From the NCBI GenBank assembly GCA_046530765.1, contig JBHEQS010000003.1:62001-126000 (forward strand): a stretch of 64,000 nt of DNA, read 5' to 3'. The notes beneath the pieces are model-generated. The model did not search any database. It saw only the letters and a list, made by a program, of their open reading frames with translations, and was not told the DNA's origin. This stretch comes from Arsenophonus sp046530765. GTDB taxonomy: Bacteria; Pseudomonadota; Gammaproteobacteria; Enterobacterales; Enterobacteriaceae. Within the stretch, counting starts at the first letter, position 1; each line of letters starts with the position of its first letter. Below, piece after piece: positions 1 through 12,793 of this stretch. A program made the position numbers and the translations under genes.

Positions 1-2307
1 TTCGATTATTAAAAATTAGTTTATTTTATATATGCAAAGATTGATATTTAATACTTTTTTATAAAAACTTTAAATATCTGGATGTGTACAACTATTAGAT
101 ATATATAATAGTTAAAATCATAACATATTATGTTTAAGATATTAGAAAGTTTATAAATATTTTTTAATATTTAATGATGTTATCACACTAAATTTTTTAA
201 CTTTCTAGGAAAAAATTAACTATATATTAAGAAGAAAAAAGAAGATTTGCTATATTGATTTGTATTCTACATATTTCTTTTAAATAAACTAAATTTTAAG
301 ATTCATATTCATTTTAATTTTAATTTTAATTTTAATTATATAACATATTATAAAATTATAAACGGAAGGAAAACAAATACTGTTTATTTTATTTAAAATA
401 CAAGTGAAAAGAATTTATGCTAACAGCATTATTTTATTGTATATAGATTTAGCTACCTGAAAATATATAACATATTAATAGATTATAATAAATATTTTAT
501 TAATCTAACGTAAAACAATGAAAATATTAATTTATCTATAGCGCTATTTAAAGAAACCGTTTTTTGTTTAGATAAAAGTATAAAATCTAATATTTGAAAT
601 AAATTACATAATGAAAATAATTAACTTTATAGCTTATAAATAATCAACATATTTTTTTTGTGATCTTCTACTTTTAACTTTTTTTATAAAATCAATTAAT
701 TAATATAAAAATTATTTAATTTTATTATAGAATAAATTGATCTAATATAGTTTTATTATACAATAAAGATTCCTATAGATTTGTTTTATTAATTTATCTG
801 TTTATGTGTTCTTTATTGAAAATAAAATATTACTTATTAAGTTTGAATTAAAAATAAACTAATTTAATTTAAATTTCTATTTATTAATTAATAGTTAGTA
901 GTAAACCTGATTACTATAAATAGTAATATTATTTTTTTATCGCTAATGTAATAAATAGTAAATTTATCTGATTATATTCTTTGCATCACAAAAATAAATC
1001 TATCTCAAGCAGAAAGAAAATATATTTTAGTTAAAATTTGAAATTTTTAATTTTATATTTTCTGTTTAAATAACTCTTTATCCAGAATAGTAACTTTATC
1101 ATATTTCTTAAAAGTTTCATTTATACAAAAAATTTTTTTAACATTATTTTTAATAAACTACTATCTATATTAAAAAATAAATATCAATTTTATTAGATTA
1201 CTGTAGTTATTATTTTATTTATTAACAATAGTTAAGTAAATCTCCAATATTTTATATCTATATTTATTTTAATTTACTTTCATTAGTATTTTTTTTAATA
1301 AAAGATCTATAACAATCATATAGCTATTTATTGATAAAATTGGTTAAATTATCAATCAATAATTAAATAAAAATAATATCTGTATTAATAGATGATTGAT
1401 CTATTATTAAATAAGTTATAAGTAATTTTATTTATTTTTTTCTAAAAAATTACTAAAAATATTTCAATTTATTATTTCAGTAAATAACATAAGTTTTGTT
1501 ATTTAGAAATAAAATCATTAATACAATAATATATTTTATTCATCAATCTTACTTGACTTTAATAAAAAATCTAAGTTGATAATTAAATTTTTAAATTAAA
1601 ATTTAATTTAATTACTATAAAAGTTAAAAGTAAAAGTTAGTGTTTATAATATTGTAGGTATATTGTTATAGTATAAATTAAAAATACTAAGTGATTAATT
1701 GTTATAAATATCTAAACTTTTAAAAAAATTTTGTCTTTTGCTATATATATATAAAAAATTATTATTAACAACAAAACTTTTATGTTTTAGAATGTATTTT
1801 TAGTATAATTAACTTTCAATTATATAAAAGCAATATATTTTATAATCAATATAGTTTAAGTTTAATAAATTTAAACTTGATTTTGTATTTAGTTAATCAT
1901 TAAAATCAGCGTTAGATAATAATTATAAAGTTTATTAATATATATTATTTTAACGCTTATATTTATCTTTTGCTTTAACAATATCAACAATATCTTATGG
2001 TTAATATTGTTTATAAATTAAGTTTAACTATCCTGTTATAATAAAAAAAACTGAATAAAAATTTTTTAATTAAAGTTGATGATTATATTTTAATAAAAGT
2101 CATAATATAACACTCAGTTAAACAATTATCAAACTATACATCAATTTTTCTGCTATACAAAATATAATTAATTTAGTTTAGAAAAATTATAATTACTGTT
2201 ATAGTTATTAACTATTTCTTCATATATTAATATATTAATAATTTCGTAGTAAAAAAAAATCAAATCTAATAATATTATATACAACTTTATATTTATTTTA
2301 ATTTTTC
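1..2307. other. Gene-free A+T-rich region
   Basis: I see no credible coding region. It contains a short tandem array of four ATTTTA hexamers (311-334) and an imperfect hairpin around 1908-1957 whose outer arms read AGCGTTA and TAACGCT. No tRNA-like sequence or recognisable pseudogene is visible. The stretch lies downstream of manA, which is on the minus strand. Confidence 0.6.
311..334. repeat. Hexanucleotide repeat (ATTTTA)x4
   Basis: Four exact tandem copies of ATTTTA, followed by a decayed copy. In DNA this A+T-rich, short arrays like this can arise by slippage. No gene is near enough for phase variation to be suggested. Confidence 0.85.
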
Positions 2308-3483
2308 TTAATAATTAAAAACTCTAGCTAGCTTTCCTTTTCCATTCAGTATAATTTGTTTTTCCGATGCAGATATAAATATAGATTCACCTGGCAATAT
2401 TTCGATTGTTTTATTATCTGAAGTGATTGATATTTTCCCTTTAAGGCAAAATAAAATTGTTGCCGAACTATTTTCTATGATATTTAATTGATTGTCAACT
2501 AAATATAAAGAAAAAGCAAAATCATCAACAGGAACAAGATAGTTAAGCTTGTTATTACATATATTTGGTTGTATCAACAATGTATTATATAGTTTTGAAA
2601 CGAAATCTAAATTATCTAATAATTCAGCGATATCAATATTTTTGTTAGTCAATCCTGCACGGATTACATTGTCAGAATTAGCCATAACTTCTAATCCAAC
2701 GCCTTCAATATAGGCATGAGGAGTTCTAGAGCAAACAAACATTGCTTCGCCTGGTTGTAATTTGATGATATGCATCAATAATGGTGCAAATAATCCACTA
2801 TCGTTTGGATATAGTTGTAATATATTTTTAATTGTATCCCACGGCTCACCTTTTTCTTGTTTTAGAACATATTTTAATGAAGTAAGTAGTGATTGTTTTT
2901 CTATTATTGTTAGACTTAATAAGTGACTAAAAAGTTGTGCTAGTTGAGTTTCTGTTGGATTTTTTAAAAATAATTGGATGATTATTGAAGCATCAGAAAT
3001 TGGTATCAATAAATTAACTATTTCATTTAAAGGTCGGAATGAATTTAACGCTTTAAATGTCGTTAGCGCATAAATTAATTCAGGTTTATGATTATCGTCT
3101 TTATAATTACGATTTGGTGAATTAAGCAGAATGTTAGATGCATTTTCACGCCTAAACCCAGATTCAGCAGCGATTTTATCTGGGTGAACCTGAATTGAAA
3201 GTGGTTTTTCTACACAGAGCACTTTGAATAAAAACGGCAATTTATGAAACTTTTTAGCAATTTTTTCGCCAAGAAAATATGCTAAATCAGCTTCAATTAA
3301 TTTATCTAACGATATTTTTTTTTTGGTATTTAAATCTTTAACAGTAGAGCTAGCTTTAGGGTGCGCTCCCATCCATAATTCAGCCATCGGTAAATTTCTA
3401 GTATTTTTAATATTATAAAGTTCAGTTAAAACATATCTACTTCCCCAATCATAGTATTGAATTTTATTAATCATCTTAAACAT
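2308..3483 (-). CDS. manA: Mannose-6-phosphate isomerase
   Basis: Interconverts mannose 6-phosphate and fructose 6-phosphate in the cytoplasm, linking mannose use or GDP-mannose synthesis to glycolysis. The 391 residues equal the E. coli ManA length and align end to end. The type I PMI zinc ligands are visible: Gln98 and His100 in LSIQVHP, Glu135 in NHKPEL and His256 in TPHAY. The active-site stretch ANSDNVIRAGLT (Arg275) is intact, as is the C-terminal cupin with LPGESIFISA. The ATG start aligns with the E. coli start; a second ATG at codon 4 is possible. It is an isolated gene, with 2.3 kb of empty DNA downstream and nearly 9 kb upstream. No mannose PTS gene is in the window, so whether it works in catabolism or envelope sugar supply is open. 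Confidence 0.97.
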   Translation of the reverse strand: MFKMINKIQYYDWGSRYVLTELYNIKNTRNLPMAELWMGAHPKASSTVKDLNTKKKISLDKLIEADLAYFLGEKIAKKFHKLPFLFKVLCVEKPLSIQVHPDKIAAESGFRRENASNILLNSPNRNYKDDNHKPELIYALTTFKALNSFRPLNEIVNLLIPISDASIIIQLFLKNPTETQLAQLFSHLLSLTIIEKQSLLTSLKYVLKQEKGEPWDTIKNILQLYPNDSGLFAPLLMHIIKLQPGEAMFVCSRTPHAYIEGVGLEVMANSDNVIRAGLTNKNIDIAELLDNLDFVSKLYNTLLIQPNICNNKLNYLVPVDDFAFSLYLVDNQLNIIENSSATILFCLKGKISITSDNKTIEILPGESIFISASEKQIILNGKGKLARVFNY

Positions 3484-5386
3484 GCAATACTACCTAATAA
3501 AGAAGAATTTATTTTAACTTCAATGCACTTAAATTATACACATATCATGTTATAAATTATAATAGCATATAATTTAAAATGTAGTTAGTTTATATGCAAA
3601 AATGAATTATGTATATCTAATTGTTTTGTACAAAGATAATAATAATTATTAGAATAATAAATTGAAAATATTAAATTAGTGAAATTAAAATATATGCAAA
3701 GTAAGATATATGTCGCAAAATATAACATCTGTTTAAAAATTTTTATCTATAAATTTTTTTATAATTTATTTATTAAAATTAATCAATAAATATAATCTTT
3801 GTAAACAACAAATATATTTTTAATAAAAAATAATATAATATTATTACTATGATGGTGAAACACTAGAAATTCTAATTGATAATTATATCACTAAATTTAC
3901 TTTAATAAATTAATAAAATTCTTCTGATGTACAATTAATAATATTGAGCAAATCAATATTTATAAAAAATTTATTAAATCTTAAATAAAAATATGATTTT
4001 AATTATTAATAAATTATTCCAAATAAATATACGTGTTTGATATTATTATTTTGCGATGAAAATCTTTTCATAAATAAAAGGATTTATAATTTACTTTTAA
4101 AGGAAAAATTTAATTATTTAATAGTGTTGTAAAAATTTAACGTACTACGTATTTGTAATTTGCAAAACTATTAATTTAGTAAAAAAATATCAAGATGCAT
4201 AACGATTATGCATTACAATTTATACATACAAAAGATAATATTGCATATATTTATAAATTAATAATAAGTAGAGCAATTTTAATAACTTGTTTAAATAATA
4301 ATCATTGATATACAATTAAAGACGATATTAAATTGAAAATTTCTTTCTAGCACTTATTTTTTAGATAAATAATTTTGAGTATTTATATAATTGTGATCTT
4401 TTTTTTGTTGTTATCATAATATCTTAAATATAAAATCAGCAAGATTATAGCCAATAAAAATAAGACATGCTTATATATTGCAAAGAAAAGTTGATTTAAT
4501 CAAATTGAATCATTAACTATATTTTATCTAAAATTTACAAGTAATAATATTAGATTAATATTTTTAATGCATCTGTAAATTTAAAATTAATTTTTTTATA
4601 AAAAATTATTATTAATAAATGTTATAATCAGATAGTATAGTTTAGTTAATAGTTATTTGATTGATTTCAATATTAATTTTACTGAAATTATTAAATTAAA
4701 TCCTTAGAGTATAAATAATTATAACTTAAATTATTTATGACGATTATTTCGTTTAATATTAATATTGATTAGGATAAACAAGTAATTTTTCTAAAGTTAT
4801 AAATTAAAATATGACATTTAATCAAATCATCTATAATACTATCTTTAGTAGTAAAAAATTTTGAACTATATTCTATTTGAGAAATATGTCCAAATATTTG
4901 TCATATATTAATTATTTTGTCTATAATTTTTTATTATTAAATCAAATTTTTTATATTTAAAAATGGATACAATTTAAATTAATGATATTGATATAAATAT
5001 TAAAAATATAAATCTATTGTTAATCAATGTTATATTTTTTAATAAATACACTAATAATTATTACTATCATATTTATTTAGATAAAAGAAAATTTATATTG
5101 ATACTTTTTAAAAAGTATAGATAAGACAATACATTTTATTTAAAATTAACATTTTAATTTCTAATTAAATTTAATTTTACTATATTTAAATTATGCAAAA
5201 ATCAGCTAATTTTCTATAATTAGTAAGAATTTTCTAAAAATGTAAGATATATGCTATTAATTATTGAATTTAACAGTAAATAAAAATTTAAAAAAAACTA
5301 AGTAAGCAAAAAAAATAAATTAATAAATAAAATTTAATATGCTGTAATATGTTTATTTATGACTATAAAATAAATATTAGAAAACA

Positions 5387-5442
5387 ACTTATGATACGAT
5401 TTATTCGCATACTGACTTATGATGCGATTTATTCGCATACTG
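5387..5442. repeat. 28-bp tandem repeat, two copies
   Basis: Two adjacent 28-bp copies (5387-5414 and 5415-5442) differ at one base (ATACGAT versus ATGCGAT). In the second copy ATGCG and CGCAT can pair around an ATTTATT loop, so each copy may fold as a small hairpin. The copies are less A+T-rich than the surroundings. With only two copies and no spacers it is not a CRISPR array. Confidence 0.85.
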
Positions 5443-5767
5443 AATAAATAAATATGATAATACTAATAATAAAAAATTCGTCATTATATATAAAAGCATA
5501 AGATTTAAAAAGACATCAATTATAAAATAACCAACAAAATTATCAGTATTATTTTATATAACTCTATATAAAATAAATCTAATAGTTATTAAAAATATAA
5601 ACGAAATATTCTACTATTTTAATTAAAATTAATATAATTACTGCTCTAAAATAAAACTAAATTATGTTAATATTTACTCTGTAATACATATAATTATTTA
5701 TTTAATTTTTAAATATTGTATATTTATTAATAATACAATAGAAACTCATATTGTTTTGCATGTTAGT

Positions 5768-5794
5768 ATAAATCTTAATTCTATTAAGATTTAT
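5768..5794. repeat. Perfect inverted repeat, 12-bp stem, 3-nt loop
   Basis: ATAAATCTTAAT pairs perfectly with 5783-5794 around TCT. No gene is nearby. A stem this short could occur by chance in this base composition. Confidence 0.6.
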
Positions 5795-6031
5795 CAATCT
5801 TAGCAGGAAAATAACTAAACAGTGAAAAATTAAATTAATTATATTATAAACTATATTACATATATTAACTTCTTTTATAAGAAATCAGGAATCAGTTAAT
5901 ATAATATAGTATGTGGCTAGTAATAATTATAATTAATATTGTTCATCTTATTATTTCATAGTAGTAAATATTATAAAGAAACAATCATTTAAGTTATATG
6001 CAAACTTTGATTAACTTAAAGCAATTAAACA

Positions 6032-6061
6032 AAATCTATTAGAGATAAATCTATTAGAGAT
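6032..6061. repeat. 15-bp tandem repeat, two exact copies
   Basis: AAATCTATTAGAGAT occurs twice in tandem without a mismatch, just upstream of two hairpins. It has no detectable coding context. Confidence 0.8.
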
Positions 6062-6070
6062 AAACGTTAA

Positions 6071-6099
6071 AACTACTCATAACGTTTTTATGAGTAGTT
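6071..6099. repeat. Perfect inverted repeat, 12-bp stem, 5-nt loop
   Basis: AACTACTCATAA pairs exactly with TTATGAGTAGTT around CGTTT. It lies about 90 bp before a second, stronger hairpin. It may be the terminator of a lost gene, but no T-run follows on either strand. Confidence 0.8.
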
Positions 6100-6185
6100 A
6101 GCTGTAAAATAAGCACGTTTGAACGTATAAATTATAATGATATTTATTAAGTATTATTGTTATCAGATACAATATTCTTGTAAAT

Positions 6186-6220
6186 GTTTACGCTTCCTTA
6201 TCTTATAAGGAAGCGTAAAC
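6186..6220. repeat. Perfect inverted repeat, 16-bp stem, 3-nt loop
   Basis: GTTTACGCTTCCTTAT pairs exactly with 6205-6220 around CTT. The stem has six G:C pairs, rich for this DNA. On the plus strand it is followed by AAAAAA, not a T-run, so it is not a standard intrinsic terminator on that strand. It could be a relic terminator or a structured RNA or DNA element; nothing nearby decides. Confidence 0.85.
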
Positions 6221-7483
6221 AAAAAACATATATTAAAGGAAACTAAGTTAAATATTATTTAATTACTAAAATATAATCTAAATAACCTCTTTTCTTATAG
6301 AAAAAACTATATATTGCTGTAATATATATGTGTAAATATCTATTAAATTTATGTTCATTATTTGAAATTTTACGTAATTGCCTTCTTGCTATCAATTAAC
6401 ATATTTCATAAAATTATACGCAGATCTATATTATTGATTATCTTGTTATTATTAATGATAATATATTATATAACTTAAAATTGTAATATCTCACAAATTG
6501 ATATTTACTATAAGTTTATCAAATTGCTTTTTAAATATTTTGCGATGTTATTGATGAAAACTGTACATTCTTTTCTTGTAGTACATTAATAAGTGTTATT
6601 AATTATGGTATTGTTCATTATTTAACTATTAGTAGTTTAAGTAAAATATATTATAAATTTAAGTTTAGATAATATATCCTAATTTACGACTACTATTTCA
6701 TCTTATTATTTTGATTATGATATGATTGTTTCATGAAGCTCTATAATACTATGTAAAATTATCGATTGTATTTTTACTTTCTAGGTCTAAATTCTGTATG
6801 TGATGTATTTATGTTCTATTCGCAATAATGGTATTCTTATTTACTTATTAATATATTAATATTTATAATTTTATTTAATTGATTAATAATATTTTTAATT
6901 TATTTACATATTTTATCTTTAATTTTAAGACAAAAATCTTAATTATATATATAATTAACGCACTTCAAACAGTAGATACTAAATTACTAATCTAATTTCA
7001 TCAAGTTAAAGATCTATATAGCTATGAGAGAATTGTTATTAAGTGATATCTATTATATATTAAGTAAAGTTTTGATAATTCTTACTGCGCGATTGTATAG
7101 TGATTTTTTTAATTATATTCATCAGTATATCGCAGTTTGATAGATTGCAGAATCTATACATTAATAATATTTTATGCATGCATTAATTAATGTAGTCGCT
7201 TCAGTTGGCTAAATAGATAGATATCATTATAAAAGATAAGCTTAGCTGCTAGAGTAAATGCATAAATTTTACTTTGTAAATATATTGAAAGTATAAAATA
7301 TTTAAATGTCAAGTGTATATTATAGTATTATAAACATCACAAACTATAATATAAACTTACCATATATTTAAAAGATTTGCTTATTATATTCAACTAGTAT
7401 AGCATTTGTCATGTAGTAATAATTGTTTTATTCTAATTGGATAACATATATAGCTACTTTATATTAATTTATTTTTATCAAAT

Positions 7484-7513
7484 ATTTTATATTATTTTAA
7501 AATAATATAAAAT
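7484..7513. repeat. Perfect 30-bp palindrome without a loop
   Basis: ATTTTATATTATTTT is followed immediately by its exact reverse complement. All pairs are A:T. No gene is nearby. Confidence 0.8.
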
Positions 7514-8119
7514 TATTATTTCTTGATTCAGTTTGTTTTATTTATACATCATACGTTTGTGTTGTTTTGATTTCTAACTTTTTAATTTTAAGTTTTAATA
7601 TTATTCATAAGTTGAAATCACATTGCATTTATTTCATGATAATCCAGAATATTTTGATTGGATTATAATTAATAGTTGTTTAATAATTAAGATTATAAAT
7701 ACTAATCTCATCTTATTACTCTTGTGTGTCGTTTATGTCATTAAAATAAGCGCTTATGCAACAATATATAAGATAATAAAAATATCTTTTGTAAACTTTA
7801 TTAAACTAATAACACATATTTTTAATCTGTTATTTATAAGTTAATAACTATAATTTCTGTACATATTGAATGTCTTACAAGTAAAAAAATATTTCATAAC
7901 CTTGTATCTACGATATGATTTTAGTTTCTAACTTTCTTTCTCTATTGTTTAATTATGACTCTATAATTGATTGTTAGTCTTTTACTATAATTTATTTAAT
8001 GTTTGTTGTTCAGATAATATATTATTATTGAGCACAAATTAGTACTATATATAATATAAATCTTAATTCATTAAATATAAAAATAATGAATACAATAAAT
8101 GTGCATCATTCAATATATG

Positions 8120-8160
8120 AGATAGAATAATATAGAATAGTATTCTATATTATTCTATCT
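8120..8160. repeat. Perfect inverted repeat, 20-bp stem, 1-nt spacer
   Basis: The arms 8120-8139 and 8141-8160 are exact reverse complements around a single G; the left arm begins AGATAGAATAATATAG. A perfect 20-bp stem is not expected by chance even at this A+T content. No gene is within 4 kb on either side. Confidence 0.85.
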
Positions 8161-10539
8161 TACATGAGGTATATAAAAAATCGAAAGATATATGTAAATT
8201 AAATAATTAAGTAAATTGTTCAAATGAAGTTGTCGATATACAACAAGAAAACAAGATAGTTTTTATAATATTTTGTTACAAAACAATATAAATAGTTTTT
8301 TGAAATAGATTGTGTAACTACAAAAAAATATGCGTGATTAATGTATATTGTACGACAATATTGGAACGTTTTTATTAAATTAAATATATACTCTATATCA
8401 TAATACGATAGTATACAAAAATATATAAATATATATAAAAAAGTTACAGTCTTCGTTTTGTTAATATTTATTGGTATCATAATCGTACAATTATGACATT
8501 TTATAATAAATGTTAACAAATTCTTATCAGTTTCTATTCTTATAGAAGATGTTATTATTTACATAAATTATAGTAGTACATTAAAAAATTATAGTAACTT
8601 AATAATTATTGTGTACTAAAGATTTTAACTAATTTGTTTATTAATTTTCTATCACGTCTATCACTGTAACGGATGATCTATCATATCGCACAAAATATAA
8701 ATTATATGATTTATAATGACTAGAATCTGGTTATATAACAATAATTTCATTATATATCAAAAATAAAACTTTTCTTGTTAAACCACATGCATTATGAATA
8801 AAGGCTTAATCTATTATGCACTAGATAACAACTAGGCAACGTACTAAGTTGTTATAAGTGACAGAAGAAATGCATCCATAAATAAACATATTGCTTGATT
8901 TATTATAACAGTTATTTTTGCATAAAATAATTATAAATAGTTTTATATACTATATTGATAATTATTAATATCTTTACTTTTATTCTTTGATTTACTTTTA
9001 TTTTATATAATTTAATTTAAATTCACTCAAAAACATTATTTTAATAATTTCATATGTTAATATTTTATTTAACACATTTACAAAATGTAATGTTAATATA
9101 ATTATTGATATTGTATCATAAGCAATAAGTTTAATAAAAATATAATTTATCAATACTTCCTTAATAAATGTTTAAAGTATATATATTAATTCTATTTGTT
9201 TCCAATAATATTTAATTATATTCTTAATAAGAATTTAATTTGCTAATTTAATTATGTTTATTAAAAATAGATTGATGATATTAAATTTATTATACTTCTT
9301 TTTTTGTTGTTTATTTATTAATTTTTTTTATATAACATTTTCAATTTATTTCATTATATTTTTTTAAATAAATTATTTTTTAGCTAATGTATTACAATTA
9401 TAAATAAATTTTTCTAAGTAAAACAATTTTTATAGAATACAAGTTAAGATTAGATAAGTATTTACTGATGTTTTTAAATAAAAATATCAATTCATGTATT
9501 TTATATTGCTATTTAATAAAAATATATTTAAATATTATTAATTATTATCATGAAATTACTGATCTATACTTAAGTTCATAAAATTTTTTAAACAGATATA
9601 AATTTATATAAAGTATTAATTTTGACATAAGAAGATAAAGTTAAAATTAATAAAAACTTCAACAACATATAACTCTATTAAATCGTTTACTATTTTATAA
9701 ATCTTAATTAATTTTCTGTATTATATTTAACTGCGGTATATAACAAATAGACTTAATTTGATTATATTATAAATGTGAATAAGTCATTATAATTTCAACA
9801 GAGATATAAGATTATCAAAATAAGTAAAAATAAAAATCAACTAATCGATTATATATGAGCTTACACAAACATTTCAGAGTATTTATTAAATTAAAACTTA
9901 AGTATATCTAATTCCAGAATGTAAAAAATTAAAAAAATAAACATTATAGAAAATATTAAGAATGCATATATACTTATAATCTATATAGAATAATTTATTT
10001 TTGTTTTTAATATAAATAAGAATTTGTGAAATACTAAAAATTAAAAATTATTTATAAATATTTACTGATCTAAAAAACATAAAAACTTACTAAGTGTTTT
10101 ATTAAAAAGCAAAAAAAATACTAATTGATACTAATTATAGAATAATTTAATTAATATAGTTAAGTTAATAAAATATATTCACTCATGATTTTTCTGTACT
10201 TATAGTTATTATGCTATATATAGTTAAACTTATAATAAATTGTTATCTAACTGATAATAGATATTTTTATCATAAAATTATTATGATTTTAGAAAATTAA
10301 TTAAATTTATGAAGTATTTGTTTTATTAATATCAAGATATTTTATAATACTTTGAAAAAATTAAATTAAATTCAGTCGACTTTATTTATATAGTAATATT
10401 AAATTAATTTAATATAATTCAAATTGTTGTAGAAAAAAATCGAAAAATCAATTGTAAACTTAATTTTTTTATATATAGTCTAATCAATGTAATAAAAATT
10501 TAAGTTTTTTTATACATATAACATAAATCAACAAATTTC

Positions 10540-10579
10540 TATATAATATTTAATTAATTAATTAATTAAATATTATATA
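10540..10579. repeat. Perfect 40-bp palindrome with TTAA core
   Basis: Positions 10540-10559 and 10560-10579 are exact reverse complements with no spacer. The centre is a run of TTAA/AATT tetramers, so slippage may have built the core, but the flanking TATATAATATT arms also match perfectly. Confidence 0.85.
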
Positions 10580-12370
10580 TTTCATCTTGTTTTTTTATTT
10601 CTTTAATATCACAATAAATGGTGCTTAATATAACACTTATAGAAGCAATATATATAACAATTAAATTAATGTAATTCAATATATAATATTAGTTAATTAT
10701 TTGATTTTTTTATTTAAATAAATACTTTTTATTACCAATAAAGTATTAATATTTATTATTAATAATAGAAATAAATGGATTAATAACAAATAGTAACTAG
10801 AAAATAAATTATAAAGTACATTACTTATAGATGTGTTATTTATTTATATTTCAAAAGCACTATTAATAAAAGTTTATTTATAGAACAACAAAGTAAAACA
10901 ATTAATTATAAATAATTATATTGGATGTATCTTAATCTATAATTTAAATATATTTAAAACAATATTTAATGTAATAATAAATTATAGTATATTATTAATA
11001 TTTAATGTTAAACATAATAAATAAATTAAAAAGATAAACGTTAGTTCATTATATTGTATACAGTATAGTAAAATATATAAAAGACTATGATATTACCTTC
11101 AAATACCAATATAATATATAATATATAATACAATTACATTACAATTTGCTAAAAATTTATTCGCACTAGAATATAATCTTAATTTAATCAGCGATGAGTA
11201 TTTAAAATATTATAGAGTTTAATATGAGCGCTATAAGTAATCATTTTAAATAATTATATAAATAATAATAGTTTTATGTATCAGTATAGTTATTACATAT
11301 GTCATTAAATTTTAATTTAACTGTTAATATAATTAAATATTATAATGATAAGTAAAGATTAAATTAATATAATTATGCTAATGTCTATATATTATTTTAT
11401 GTAGTTGAATACACAATAATATAAACAAAGAAAAATTTCTAAATAAAAGATTTAGTTATTGTATTTATAATTTCAATTAGATTGATTTATTGTATACAAT
11501 AAATTTACTATAGTGTAGTGTTTAAAAAACATATATTAGTATTTAATATATTTATATAATTGATAATATATTTTAATAAAATTAATCACATAAAACTGAT
11601 AATATATATTATAAAATTTAATAAATTAGGTTTTACAGCATAGCATATGATGCAATATCAATTTATATTGATATTTATTAATCTTAAAGATATTTAAAAT
11701 TGATTTATAAGATTAATAAAATACTACACATATTGTTGCACAGTTAACTACTATACATTTTAATCAAAATAATTTTTAATAACTATAAACATTTTAGATA
11801 CTAAAGTGCGATAAATTTTTAACTAAATTATATATTAGTATTTATAACTAATATCTTGTAAATTAATATAAATAAAATTATATACTTATATAGCTTCTAG
11901 TATTGATTTAAAAATTAATACTAGAATACTTTTAAAGTAAAAAAATATCACATAATGTAGATAGCTTTTAATAAAAAATAATAATTAATTTATACATTTA
12001 ACAACTAATTCAAAAAATAATTAAATCTAAAATAATTAATATAAAATTTATAATACAATTATTTTTTTTTAAAATAAAAAAAATCTATTTCTTAAAATTC
12101 TTAATATATATGCATATGCTTCTGAAAAATATTTTATAAAAAATTAAATACAAATATTAATAAGGTTGAATATTATATAATTTTTTGATATATATAAATT
12201 ATATAATGTTAGAATAATTTGGATGTATTATTTTTAATAAAATTAAATACTGTAAATCATATGAAGATATATTAAAATATCCTATATCATCTTTTTTTTG
12301 TCATTCATTTATACATAATGATAATTTTTATCAGAAAATTTCTACTCTTATAGAGCTTAGACTTTCTTTT

Positions 12371-12793
12371 ATGAAACATGTTGCTAAATATAAATTTCAA
12401 GAAAAATTATCGGTTGAGAATAGCGCACAGGAAAATAAGGTTATTTTAAACTCTATAAACAAAGCAGAAATTTTAGGATTAGATAAAAAAACAATAGAAC
12501 ATTTTATCATAACGCAAATTAATATAGGCAAATCAATTCAATATCGTTATAATACAGAATGGACTTATATGCCAGAAACTACAATTCAATTATATAATTT
12601 AAAATATATTCGTTTTAAACTAAATCAATTAACTAATGATACAATACAATTTATATACAAGGAATTAAAAAAAAATGGCGAAATAAAAAGTCATATCTGT
12701 TTATATATAAATAAAATTTTTTTGCATAATTTTAAATACTCTGATAAAAAAATGATATGCTCATCACTAAAACAAATATCTTTAAAAAGATAA
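12371..12793 (+). CDS. Exported-type chorismate mutase (AroQ gamma class); true N-terminus unclear
   Basis: Converts chorismate to prephenate, the branch point to phenylalanine and tyrosine. In enterobacteria this family is a single-domain periplasmic enzyme of about 180 residues with a signal peptide. Family hallmarks are visible: MKHVAKYK (family MKDVAxYK, Lys8 catalytic), the GLDKKTIEHFI helix, the INIGKSIQYRY stretch, and a full-length C-terminal helical part ending in SLKQISLKR. Homology does not begin at this ATG. In the same frame, codons just upstream read IELRLSF, matching the family's RLSxM segment with its catalytic Arg (12359-12361). That frame is open back to a TAA at 12215 but has no ATG, GTG or TTG. 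An ATG at 12223 would join after loss of one T from a T5 run. The family's binding Arg in TREQN appears as Gln20. It may be functional through an unusual start or frameshift, or be newly inactivated. Confidence 0.72.
   Translation: MKHVAKYKFQEKLSVENSAQENKVILNSINKAEILGLDKKTIEHFIITQINIGKSIQYRYNTEWTYMPETTIQLYNLKYIRFKLNQLTNDTIQFIYKELKKNGEIKSHICLYINKIFLHNFKYSDKKMICSSLKQISLKR

Larger units (their letters stand above)
3484..12214. other. Gene-free A+T-rich region of 8.7 kb with hairpins and tandem repeats
   Basis: No credible gene. The few open frames (such as 7623-7844 plus and 8220-8519 minus) start with TTG, have low-complexity Ile/Tyr/Phe/Asn composition and match no family I know. Listed separately: a 28-bp tandem repeat, a 15-bp tandem repeat, and perfect inverted repeats near 5.77, 6.1, 6.2, 7.5, 8.1 and 10.5 kb. 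A slightly less A+T-rich patch at about 7085-7250 could be a gene remnant, but I recognise nothing in it. Smaller hairpins lie at 4194-4212 (ATGCATAA arms) and 11888-11919 (TTCTAGTATT arms). Confidence 0.6.

Noticed and set aside
5387..5442. CRISPR array
   Set aside because: Two directly adjacent copies without spacers and no cas genes.
7623..7844. Open frame of 73 codons, plus strand
   Set aside because: It starts with TTG without a ribosome-binding site, has a low-complexity Ile/Leu/Asn composition and matches no family I know. Frames this long are expected occasionally in A+T-rich DNA.
8220..8519. Open frame of 99 codons, minus strand
   Set aside because: It starts with TTG and is rich in Ile, Tyr, Phe, Asn and Cys with no recognisable motif and no neighbours. 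Most likely a chance frame, although a transmembrane peptide cannot be strictly excluded.
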